Below, one piece after another: positions 1 through 5,600 of a stretch of 5,602 nucleotides of DNA (position 1 is its first letter; each line of letters opens with the position of its first letter). The notes beneath the pieces were generated by a model. It was not told the DNA's origin. It worked only from the letters and a program-made list of their open reading frames with translations, and searched no databases. A program made the position numbers and the translations under genes. The stretch spans positions 1 through 5,602 of the forward strand of contig VGSX01000241.1 in NCBI GenBank assembly GCA_016874895.1, written 5' to 3'. The DNA comes from Deltaproteobacteria bacterium (GTDB taxonomy: Bacteria > Desulfobacterota > Desulfobaccia > Desulfobaccales > Desulfobaccaceae).

Positions 1-2546
1 TAATCCTCGTCCTGGGGGACCAGGGTGTCCACCAACAGGACCGGCTGCTGATCCCGGTAGCTGCCCACGATGCGGCCGGTGGCCTGGTACTTGCCGATCT
101 CCACCAGGTCGCCGCCCAGGACGTAGATGGGCTTGTCCAGCTGGTTTTTCTGATTGAACTGCATGGGCTCGAAAATCTGGTGCGCGAAGACCTCCCGGAC
201 TACGATCTTGTCGGTGTCCTCCACCTTGAGGGTGGGGCGCTTGTCCCGGTCGCAGACGTAATCGCGCAGGAGGTTTTTGAACTGGCTTTCCGTGGCCCGC
301 ACCCCGGCGATGAGTATCCGGTCCCCCATGGGCACGGGAATATCTTGCTGACAGGCGCCATTGCTTTGGCCGGTTTTTTCATCCTTGGGCCCGTTGCACT
401 TCCCTTCCACCCGGGCCTGGCAGTGGGTCACCTTGATTTTCATGGCGGCGTAGTAGGCCACGGTATTCTCCCCGAAGACCTGCAGGTCCACCGTGACCCG
501 CTGGCCGGCATTCTCCGATTTGTCGATTTCGGTGAAACTCTTAAGCTCGATGGGGTCGGGGAGGTGCCGGATGGAGGTGGGGTAAGCGTAAGGCGGGGTT
601 TCCTCGATGAGCTTCTTTAAAGCCTCGCCGGAGCCGCCGTCCGTGACAATCCAATCGGTGAGGTCCTTGTGTTCCTTGTCCGGCTTGTCATAGAGCCAGA
701 TTACCTTGAGGGATAATACCCGGCCACTTTCCACCGCTTCCCGGAACGCGGGCAGGACCAGGTTGTGCACCCCCTCCCGGCCTTCCTTGTCGGCATCGTA
801 GAGCAGAACCACGTGGCGGCCATGGAAGTGTTTCACCCAATCCGGCTTGAAGGCCTTGACGCCGTTGGTGGAGCTGACCCCGATGAAGCCGGTGACCTGA
901 TCGGCCAACATGGCGTCACAATTGCCAGAAATATACACCTTACCTTCTTGCCTCACCAGGATCATCCCGGAAGACACTTGTACGCAATAAACCTCTCCTT
1001 GATAATCAGTATAACTTGTTTTAATGCTTTGCCACGAACTGTACTTTTTGTTAAGCAGTATCGAGACTTTGAACCATGAATATTGCGCCCGCTTTCTTAG
1101 CATGATCGTGGACACCATGCCGCTGGTATGGGCCATAGATTGAACAAAATCGGCATTTTCTTTGATAATCGTTGAATATTCTATTTGATTGCGATTAGGA
1201 ACAGAATTGCCATCCCAGTGAAGCAACTCGCCCAAAATGAGTAGCCTTTGGTCAAGAGAAGCTTGCACCAGCCATTCAGAAGGAAAAACTTTGCCCGGAA
1301 CCCAATCAGGCAAAGAAAAGCAGATTGATCTTGTGCCATCAGACAATCTGTTGTCAGAATACTCTATTTCAAGAGCATCCAGGATATGACGAAGCCTTGA
1401 AATCTTGCGTCCTTTGTGTAAACCAAATCTAGCATAACGCATTTCCTTTGGGAAGTTATTGTTATATCCATTTCCCTTGCGCTGGTCTATTGTTGCATCG
1501 GCGCTTACTGCAATGGTAAGCATTAATTGATATTCATTTAAAGGAATGCCAGGACCGTCAATCCACGTTACACGGGGAATTTTGTAATGACGATGCAAAA
1601 GCTTGGATGCATCGTGCTTTAACCACTTTCCCGCAGAATTGACGGAAACCATCTGGTGCTTAGGTGTAGAGACGGAGGTGAAGAACTTTGAATAATTCCT
1701 GACAAACTTGCCCTTATAAGGCTTTTTGATGAAAGCCTTTGGCCTGACAAAATCAGCAGCCCCGCCCTCCTTTACTTGAACAACAGGCTCGCCATTATAT
1801 TTCGAGAAAGGGACCCAGCCATCGGGAGTTAGAACTTCGGCATTTCCAGGGAAACACTCGCCTTCCGTGATGATCGCCATGGACCCCGGGGGTGCCTGGG
1901 CCAGCCGTTCCAGGCCAAAAAGCCGGGCTTCCCCGAATCCCGGCCAATTCAACGTCTTGGGGGTCTTTTTGGAATTATGGAACCTGATGTTCACCAGGCG
2001 CTTGCCCACCGGGGCTGGCTCCCACACCGGGATGGTATTGCGCCCCCGGGATGGATCCCAGCCGATGTCGAACCGGGCGATGCTGGCTTCGGTTAGTCCC
2101 CGCTGGTCCCGAAGGTCTTGGATCATCTCGGGCGTCAGGTTCCGCTTGAACCGGGCCACGTCATCCAGGGTGGGCGGCTGGTCCTTGTCCCGCCTTCCGG
2201 TCTTGGCCTCCCCGGTGATCACCCCGTACTTGCGGCCCAGGGCGTAAAAGGCTTGGTTCCGGTCAATGTAAGGACCATGCAACGCCAGCATGTCGAACAC
2301 GCCCAGGGCCAGCCAGGGCTTGCCACCCGTGCCGTTCTCCCCGAAGTCCACGTAAATGCCCTTGGCCTTGAGGTCCGGACCCACGTTGATGGCCGCGGAA
2401 GGGTTTTTGTCCTCCCGGTGGAAGCTGTGGCAGGGAAGCCAGCCGGCCGCGTTGGGCTTGGCCCCCTTGGCGATGCGAATGCCGATGGCCATATATTCCG
2501 CCAGCACGTCCACCTTTTCCAGAATCTGGTTGCGCAGCTCACTCAT
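1..2546 (-). CDS. Toprim-type phage DNA primase (probable primase-helicase), intein-containing, 3' end outside window
   Basis: The frame is open from ATG 2546 to the left edge: 848 codons plus two bases, with no stop. Excising the intein (residues 231-542) leaves at least 536 residues. Seen: an N-terminal region with C39, H40 and H43 followed by EDKNPSAAINV, resembling one half of a CHC2 primase zinc finger, with GIYVDFG where the second Cys pair would be. Toprim motif I is TEGE-CDAM (catalytic Glu228) and motif II is LYDADKEG (spliced Asp272, Asp274). A following domain has H396, C397, C405 and C420 (spliced numbering), possibly a zinc site. Family knowledge: Toprim primases make RNA primers for replication, and in phages are often fused to a helicase; the missing C-terminus may hold one, which is inference. 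An in-frame ATG at 2561 would add five residues; neither start has a good ribosome site. A promoter (2598-2627) lies upstream. Confidence 0.85.
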   Translation of the reverse strand, partial: MSELRNQILEKVDVLAEYMAIGIRIAKGAKPNAAGWLPCHSFHREDKNPSAAINVGPDLKAKGIYVDFGENGTGGKPWLALGVFDMLALHGPYIDRNQAFYALGRKYGVITGEAKTGRRDKDQPPTLDDVARFKRNLTPEMIQDLRDQRGLTEASIARFDIGWDPSRGRNTIPVWEPAPVGKRLVNIRFHNSKKTPKTLNWPGFGEARLFGLERLAQAPPGSMAIITEGECFPGNAEVLTPDGWVPFSKYNGEPVVQVKEGGAADFVRPKAFIKKPYKGKFVRNYSKFFTSVSTPKHQMVSVNSAGKWLKHDASKLLHRHYKIPRVTWIDGPGIPLNEYQLMLTIAVSADATIDQRKGNGYNNNFPKEMRYARFGLHKGRKISRLRHILDALEIEYSDNRLSDGTRSICFSLPDWVPGKVFPSEWLVQASLDQRLLILGELLHWDGNSVPNRNQIEYSTIIKENADFVQSMAHTSGMVSTIMLRKRAQYSWFKVSILLNKKYSSWQSIKTSYTDYQGEVYCVQVSSGMILVRQEGKVYISGNCDAMLADQVTGFIGVSSTNGVKAFKPDWVKHFHGRHVVLLYDADKEGREGVHNLVLPAFREAVESGRVLSLKVIWLYDKPDKEHKDLTDWIVTDGGSGEALKKLIEETPPYAYPTSIRHLPDPIELKSFTEIDKSENAGQRVTVDLQVFGENTVAYYAAMKIKVTHCQARVEGKCNGPKDEKTGQSNGACQQDIPVPMGDRILIAGVRATESQFKNLLRDYVCDRDKRPTLKVEDTDKIVVREVFAHQIFEPMQFNQKNQLDKPIYVLGGDLVEIGKYQATGRIVGSYRDQQPVLLVDTLVPQDED
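921..1856 (-). mobile_element. Intein (312 aa) with LAGLIDADG-like endonuclease domain, inserted in Toprim motif I
   Basis: This in-frame insertion separates TEGE from CDAM, which together rebuild a normal Toprim motif I. It begins with Cys1 (CFPGNAEVLTPDGW, block A). Block B has TPKH (Thr64, His67). Block F is EVYCVQVSSGMILV, and the last residues are SGN followed by extein Cys. The central part has two helices like the LAGLIDADG repeats, LMLTIAVSADATI (Asp120) and LLILGELLHWDGN (Asp215), and after the first a stretch (KGRKISRLRHILDALEIEY) typical of these homing endonucleases. Family knowledge: inteins excise themselves and ligate the flanks by Cys1 attack, transesterification to Cys+1 and Asn cyclisation; the endonuclease spreads the element. 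The penultimate residue is Gly311, not the usual His. The DNA is visibly AT-richer than the flanks, suggesting separate arrival. Lack of stops or frameshifts argues that splicing is maintained. Confidence 0.9.
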
Positions 2547-2597
2547 TACCTGGCCATCCATACTAGCAGTATTTTCATGAACGGTTCCATAGCCCGA

Positions 2598-2627
2598 TAA
2601 ATATGTCAATCCGTCAGCATTTGTCAA
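2598..2627 (-). promoter_or_regulatory. Promoter/operator copy C, leftward, for the primase gene
   Basis: On the minus strand, TTGACA (2627-2622) lies 18 bases from TATTTA (2603-2598). Between them are TGAC and TGACATAT, shared with copies A (2807) and B (3524); the pattern is TTGACA-N5-TGAC-N4-TGACATAT. Transcription would start near 2591, about 45 bases before the primase ATG. The internal TGAC repeats are the candidate contact points of a regulator, by comparison of the three copies. Confidence 0.6.
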
Positions 2628-2641
2628 GATTATTTTTGACA
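2622..2641. repeat. Inverted repeat TGTCAA-N8-TTGACA, candidate operator
   Basis: Perfect six-base arms at 2622-2627 and 2636-2641 surround an AT-rich eight-base spacer. The left arm is the -35 hexamer of the leftward primase promoter read on the other strand. A dimeric repressor binding here would cover that -35. No matching -10 lies 16-18 bases right of the right arm, so I do not read the right arm as a rightward promoter. Confidence 0.35.
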
Positions 2642-2806
2642 GGACAAACTCTAGGATTTTCTGAAGGGAAAAATTATGGTATTCCTAATTGCCAGTCAAG
2701 GGGAAAGGATGATATGACAAATAGAAAAACGGGGGGCTGAGATTCCGAAAAATCGATAATATTTTGTTAAAAATGACTTTTTCTTGACATTCCACATAAA
2801 TAAAGC

Positions 2807-2835
2807 TTGACAGGGGTGACTAAATGACATATGCA
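2807..2835 (+). promoter_or_regulatory. Promoter/operator copy A, rightward, for the repressor
   Basis: TTGACA (2807-2812) lies 17 bases from TATGCA (2830-2835). From 2807 the sequence matches copy B (3524) at 21 of 25 aligned positions when counted to the common CATAT, and includes three TGAC steps at 2808, 2817 and 2825. The predicted transcription start is near 2842. The -10 is weak (three of six bases) and includes a palindrome ATATGCATAT (2829-2838). The repressor probably regulates itself here. Confidence 0.55.
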
Positions 2836-2845
2836 TATTTTCAGT

Positions 2846-3454
2846 ATGGACATCAGTCAGAGGGTAAAAGCGCTACTGAAGGAGCGGGGTCTGAAGGCAA
2901 AACCCTTCGCCCTCCAGGCAGGGGTCGAACCAACCCAGCTTTCCCGCATGCTCCGGGGCATTCGCCAATGGACCATCCCCCATTTGCAAAAGGTGGCCAC
3001 GGCCCTCGGGGTGCAGATAGGGGACCTGACGGATGAGGTCCGGACCGTCCCCATTATCGCTTCCATCAGCGCCTTCCAGGGATGCCCCTTTCCGGAAAAT
3101 ATTGAGTCGGCCCCGGCTATCGGATATGTTCCCTTGCCGCGATTCGGACTGGAGAAAGGAGTAAAGGAGCCTTTGCTCAGCAAGCTCTACATTATTCAAG
3201 TCGAAGATGACAGCTTCATGCCGGCTATCGAAAAGGGGGTGAAGCTCATCATCCAGAAGGACACCCACGAAGAGCTTCACGAAGGCAACCTGGTGGTTTA
3301 TTGCGACGCCACCGGTAAGGCCAATATCGGACGCCTGTCCTTTTATGATGACCATCTGCTGCTCAAATCCTTGAACCCCGGCGTTAAAGATTTGATCCTC
3401 CCCAAGGCCCACCTCAAGCTGATGGATCGGGTCATCGCCCAGATATACGCCTAA
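2846..3454 (+). CDS. CI-like phage repressor: HTH_3 (Xre) domain plus S24/LexA-like C-terminal domain
   Basis: A 202-residue cytoplasmic DNA-binding protein that should hold the element quiescent by binding operators. Residues 3-61 form a lambda-type helix-turn-helix (ISQRVKALLKERGL, then a recognition region around PTQLSRMLRG). Residues 116-202 look like the S24 fold, with VEDDSFMPAIEKG holding the expected nucleophile Ser123. Two hallmarks of self-cleavage look missing: the Ala-Gly site is replaced by SAFQGCP, and the base lysine of the usual VKRL motif is Gly162 (NIGRL). It may therefore serve for dimerisation only. Start: an in-frame ATG at 2831 would add five residues and has a GGGGTGA stretch upstream, but that ATG lies inside the predicted -10; ATG 2846 lies about four bases after the predicted transcript start, giving a nearly leaderless mRNA as with lambda cI from PRM. 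The start choice is uncertain. Confidence 0.88.
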   Translation: MDISQRVKALLKERGLKAKPFALQAGVEPTQLSRMLRGIRQWTIPHLQKVATALGVQIGDLTDEVRTVPIIASISAFQGCPFPENIESAPAIGYVPLPRFGLEKGVKEPLLSKLYIIQVEDDSFMPAIEKGVKLIIQKDTHEELHEGNLVVYCDATGKANIGRLSFYDDHLLLKSLNPGVKDLILPKAHLKLMDRVIAQIYA

Positions 3455-3523
3455 ACTGGTCGATCTTTTCACATCTTCTCAAATCCCCTAGCCAGCCGAA
3501 AGAAAACTCCGCAGATTTTTTTA

Positions 3524-3552
3524 TTGACAAGGGTGACAATATGCCATATTAG
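3524..3552 (+). promoter_or_regulatory. Promoter/operator copy B, rightward, for the integration operon
   Basis: A perfect TTGACA (3524-3529), a 17-base spacer and TATTAG (3547-3552, four of six consensus bases) form the best promoter in the window. The segment repeats copy A: TTGACARGGGTGAC is shared, then ATGMCATAT. An inverted repeat AATATG-C-CATATT (3538-3550) covers the -10. Transcription should start near 3559, about 50 bases ahead of the ATG at 3610. Repressor binding here would couple integrase and excisionase expression to lysogeny control. Confidence 0.65.
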
Positions 3553-3609
3553 ATGAGGCGGAAGGTCACCTGGCGAGGATGACTTGAAAAATAATTCGGG
3601 CACTAAGAG

Positions 3610-4113
3610 ATGGCAGTTATATCTAGCCTCACGAAAAGATTCAGAATCGTCCAGGAAGAGTCCTGGTACCACGAAAAATCAGAGATTCGTAAACCAGACC
3701 GGCGATGGTATGAAATCATCCCCTTAAAAGGTTTTGTGAAAGGACCGTCCCAGGAAGGCCCTTTTATCGGCCTCTATTCCGAGGCCCCGCCCACCTTGCA
3801 GCTTTATACCACTCGGGTCAAGCAGGCTCGGATCATCTGGAAAAAGATCAAGAAAATTCCCGGTTGCCGGGCCGATTTCCACCTGGACGGCGAGGCCGTC
3901 CTCTACTTCCCTCCAGAATTGTTAGAGCAGGTGGCCGAGATGGCCGGCGCGAGGAAACGCCGCCAGCTTTCTGAGGAGCACCGCGCCAAATTAATTGAAG
4001 CGGGGGAAAAGGGTCGAGCCGCCCTCCAAATTTGGAAAAAGTCAAGGGTACAGGATGGGGAAATGACCCGGGAAGAGGAGGATACCTTTCCAGCCAAGGT
4101 TACCTTTCGGTAA
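3610..4113 (+). CDS. Uncharacterised 167-aa protein, first gene of the integration operon
   Basis: I do not recognise a named family. The protein is soluble with no signal peptide or membrane segment. Residues 33-107 look like one compact alpha/beta domain (YEIIPLKGF, GPFIGLYSEAPPTLQLY, ADFHLDGEAVLYFPPELL). Residues 113-148 are basic and probably helical (KRRQLSEEHRAKLIEAGEKGR), suited to nucleic-acid or protein contact, followed by an acidic, probably flexible tail. It lies four bases before the excisionase-like gene and downstream of promoter copy B, so it is probably co-expressed with excisionase and integrase and may be an accessory regulator; that is inference. ATG 3610 is the first start after an in-frame TAA at 3604-3606 and lacks a clear ribosome site. 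The coding call rests on the long open frame, balanced composition and operon spacing. Confidence 0.75.
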   Translation: MAVISSLTKRFRIVQEESWYHEKSEIRKPDRRWYEIIPLKGFVKGPSQEGPFIGLYSEAPPTLQLYTTRVKQARIIWKKIKKIPGCRADFHLDGEAVLYFPPELLEQVAEMAGARKRRQLSEEHRAKLIEAGEKGRAALQIWKKSRVQDGEMTREEEDTFPAKVTFR

Positions 4114-4117
4114 AGAT

Positions 4118-4309
4118 ATGAAACTTAAGACTCGTCCCCTTTATATACGCCCGAAGCAAGCGCCGGACCTGTTCGGCATTTCTGAGAGACAGGTGCGCCA
4201 TCTGATGATGCGGGGGGACCTCAAAGAGGGTTTGCATTGGTTCAAGAAGAGCGGTAGGATGGTGTTGCTTTCTGTCCAGGCCCTTGAGGAGTGGATCAAG
4301 GAGGGCTGA
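4118..4309 (+). CDS. Small MerR-like HTH protein, probable excisionase
   Basis: A 63-residue protein. Residues 9-31 (YIRPKQAPDLFGISERQVRHLMM) form a helix-turn-helix of the excisionase/HTH_17 type, followed by a short wing (GLHWFKKSGRMVLL) and a C-terminal helix (SVQALEEWIKEG). Members of this class bind and bend DNA near attachment sites and direct the integrase toward excision, or act as small regulators. It sits four bases after the upstream gene and its stop overlaps the integrase start by one base (TGATG), so translation is likely coupled. Only a poor ribosome site is seen. The excisionase role is inferred from fold, size and position. Confidence 0.82.
   Translation: MKLKTRPLYIRPKQAPDLFGISERQVRHLMMRGDLKEGLHWFKKSGRMVLLSVQALEEWIKEG
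4298..4305 (+). promoter_or_regulatory. Ribosome binding site that fixes the integrase start
   Basis: AAGGAGGG lies four to five bases before ATG 4309 and is a near-perfect Shine-Dalgarno sequence. It argues against the in-frame GTG at 4291, which would put this site inside the gene. Confidence 0.85.
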
Positions 4310-5472
4310 TGGCAACCATCCGAATCGTCAAGGGCCGTATCTACTACCACTTTCGCTTTAAGGGGGTGAAATGTACTGAGAAGGCCGGCTTAAAGGCAAC
4401 TAAAGAAAACATCAAAAAGGCGCAAAAGTTTGTCAAGCTCATCGACGCCGAAATCGCCAATGGCATCTTCGAGTACGAGAAGCATTTCCCCCACGGGGCA
4501 AAGATCGAGATCTTCGCTCCCCAGCGGGAAGACCAACCCTTCAACCGGTACTTCGCCGATTGGATGGCGGGAAAGGTACTCAAGGAGACTACCCGGCGCA
4601 ACTGGGAGAGCGCTTTCTGGAAGCACCTCTACCCATTTTTTAAGGATCGTCTCTTGTCCATGATCACCAGGGCAGATATATGCTTATTCCAAAGGACCCT
4701 GGTTGACAAGGGCTTAGAACCAAGCACCATCAATGACAAACCTATGAAGGTGCTCCGCATGATGCTGCATCAAGCCTATGTGGACGAGATCATCCCCAAA
4801 AACCCGGCCTTGGCGGTGCGGCGCCTGCCCCAGGGCATGACCGACGTGGACCCTTTTACCTTCGAGGAGCGGGAAAACATCATTACGGGCTTTCAGCGGT
4901 TGGCCCCTCTCTATGTTAACTATGTGATCTGCGGTTTCTGGACCGGCTGGCGCCCTAATGAGGCCTGTGCCTTGAAGTGGCCGCGGGTGGACTTCCTCCA
5001 GGGCAAGATCCTTATTCGGGAAGGGCGGGTGCTGGGGCAGACCGGCATTCCCAAGAGTGCCGGGAGTCTTCGGGATATGGATATGCTGGCCCCGGTACGG
5101 GAGGCGCTGATAGCCCAGAAGGCCAACAGCTGGCTATTGGGCGGCTTCGTCTTTCTGGATGGGAAGCAGCAGCCAGTGAACCAGGAGCTTTTCCGCATGA
5201 AGGTCTGGGAACCGGTATTAAAGCGTCTGGGGATCCGGTACCGGCCCCCCTACCAGATGCGGCACACCTTTGCCACCCTGGCAATCTCGGCCGGCGAGAA
5301 CATCAACTGGGTGGCGCGGATGCTGGGGCACAAAAGCCCGGTGGTGACCCTGGAAAAGTACAACCGGTTTGTGCCGAATTTGACCCGGCAGGACGGGAAG
5401 GCGCTGCTTCAGGCCGCAGAAATGGCGAAACGTTCGGGCCTCCCCGAAAGTTTTTTGGAGGAATATCAATAG
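4309..5472 (+). CDS. int: Tyrosine recombinase, phage-type integrase
   Basis: This 387-residue integrase should recombine the element's attP with attB in the neighbouring tRNA gene. Residues 1-62 match the arm-binding N-terminal type (MATIRIVKGRIYYHFRFKG, formerly DUF3596). Residues about 77-170 form the core-binding SAM-like domain, and about 180-370 the catalytic domain. Catalytic residues seen: Arg215 (TGWRPNEA), Lys249 (GIPKSAG), Arg318 (YQMRHTFA), His341 (MLGHKS) and the nucleophile Tyr351 (TLEKYNRF). The HxxR histidine is Tyr315, a substitution I recall in other phage integrases, so activity is expected. Length is normal for the family. The gene is translationally coupled to the small HTH gene and ends 14 bases before the tRNA's encoded CCA, the usual layout when a tRNA 3' end is the integration target. 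Confidence 0.95.
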   Translation: MATIRIVKGRIYYHFRFKGVKCTEKAGLKATKENIKKAQKFVKLIDAEIANGIFEYEKHFPHGAKIEIFAPQREDQPFNRYFADWMAGKVLKETTRRNWESAFWKHLYPFFKDRLLSMITRADICLFQRTLVDKGLEPSTINDKPMKVLRMMLHQAYVDEIIPKNPALAVRRLPQGMTDVDPFTFEERENIITGFQRLAPLYVNYVICGFWTGWRPNEACALKWPRVDFLQGKILIREGRVLGQTGIPKSAGSLRDMDMLAPVREALIAQKANSWLLGGFVFLDGKQQPVNQELFRMKVWEPVLKRLGIRYRPPYQMRHTFATLAISAGENINWVARMLGHKSPVVTLEKYNRFVPNLTRQDGKALLQAAEMAKRSGLPESFLEEYQ

Positions 5473-5486
5473 GTTAAACACCAAAA

Positions 5487-5530
5487 TGGTAGTCCCAACG
5501 GGAATCGAACCCGTGTCTCTGCCGTGAGAG
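5487..5530. other. Probable attachment site (attL/attR core) in the tRNA-Glu 3' half
   Basis: A tyrosine integrase gene ends immediately beside the 3' end of an intact tRNA gene, the standard end of a tRNA-integrated element. The identity core should lie somewhere between the anticodon loop and the CCA end. The partner copy would be left of this window, so the exact borders cannot be seen and the span is approximate. Confidence 0.5.
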
Positions 5531-5562
5531 GGCAGTATCCTAGGCCGCTAGACGATGGGACC
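5487..5562 (-). tRNA. tRNA-Glu (anticodon CTC), CCA encoded
   Basis: The minus strand folds as a complete 76-base cloverleaf. The acceptor GGTCCCA pairs with TGGGACT (G1-U72 wobble). The anticodon stem is CTGCC/GGCAG around loop CTCTCAC (anticodon at 5528-5526). The T arm is ACGGG-TTCGATT-CCCGT, followed by discriminator A and CCA (5489-5487). The sequence closely follows bacterial tRNA-Glu, including GTCTAG in the D arm. CTC reads GAG codons. Its 3' end faces the integrase gene. Confidence 0.96.
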
Positions 5563-5571
5563 CTGAACTGA

Positions 5572-5600
5572 TTTTTAGCCAAAAAGCCGCGCCTTGTCAA
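5572..5600 (-). promoter_or_regulatory. Promoter of tRNA-Glu
   Basis: On the minus strand, TTGACA (5600-5595) lies 17 bases from TAAAAA (5577-5572). The predicted start near 5565 is just upstream of the mature tRNA 5' end at 5562. This promoter lies outside the element, so insertion at the tRNA 3' end leaves expression intact. Confidence 0.65.

Noticed and set aside
180..1079. Rightward open frames at 180-620 and 765-1079 opposite the primase gene.
   Set aside because: They are shadows of the continuous leftward frame, which has clear Toprim and intein motifs, and they show no recognisable domain.
2118..2600. Rightward 160-codon frame opposite the primase start.
   Set aside because: Antisense shadow; the opposite strand encodes the primase N-terminus with conserved motifs.
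2714..2740. Eight-codon frame MTNRKTGG preceded by AAAGGA, a possible leader peptide.
   Set aside because: Too short to support, with no promoter or attenuator-like hairpin tied to it.
2784..2789. Another TTGACA upstream of copy A as a separate promoter.
   Set aside because: No -10-like hexamer lies 16-18 bases downstream; that position is occupied by the next TTGACA.
2873..3472. Leftward 199-codon frame opposite the repressor.
   Set aside because: It mirrors the repressor codon by codon in a GC-rich gene; the repressor frame carries the HTH and S24 motifs.
3584..3730. A TTG-started frame of about 50 residues with GAGG five bases upstream, overlapping the start of the 3610 gene.
   Set aside because: Non-standard start, low-complexity polar product, and it conflicts with the longer frame at 3610; a frameshifted N-terminus could not be demonstrated.
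4291..4308. GTG at 4291 as the integrase start.
   Set aside because: The AAGGAGGG site at 4298-4305 points to ATG 4309, and the arm-binding domain begins there.
5480..5490. ACCA-AAA-TGGT inverted repeat between integrase and tRNA as a terminator.
   Set aside because: A four-base stem partly made of the tRNA CCA end is too weak to support.
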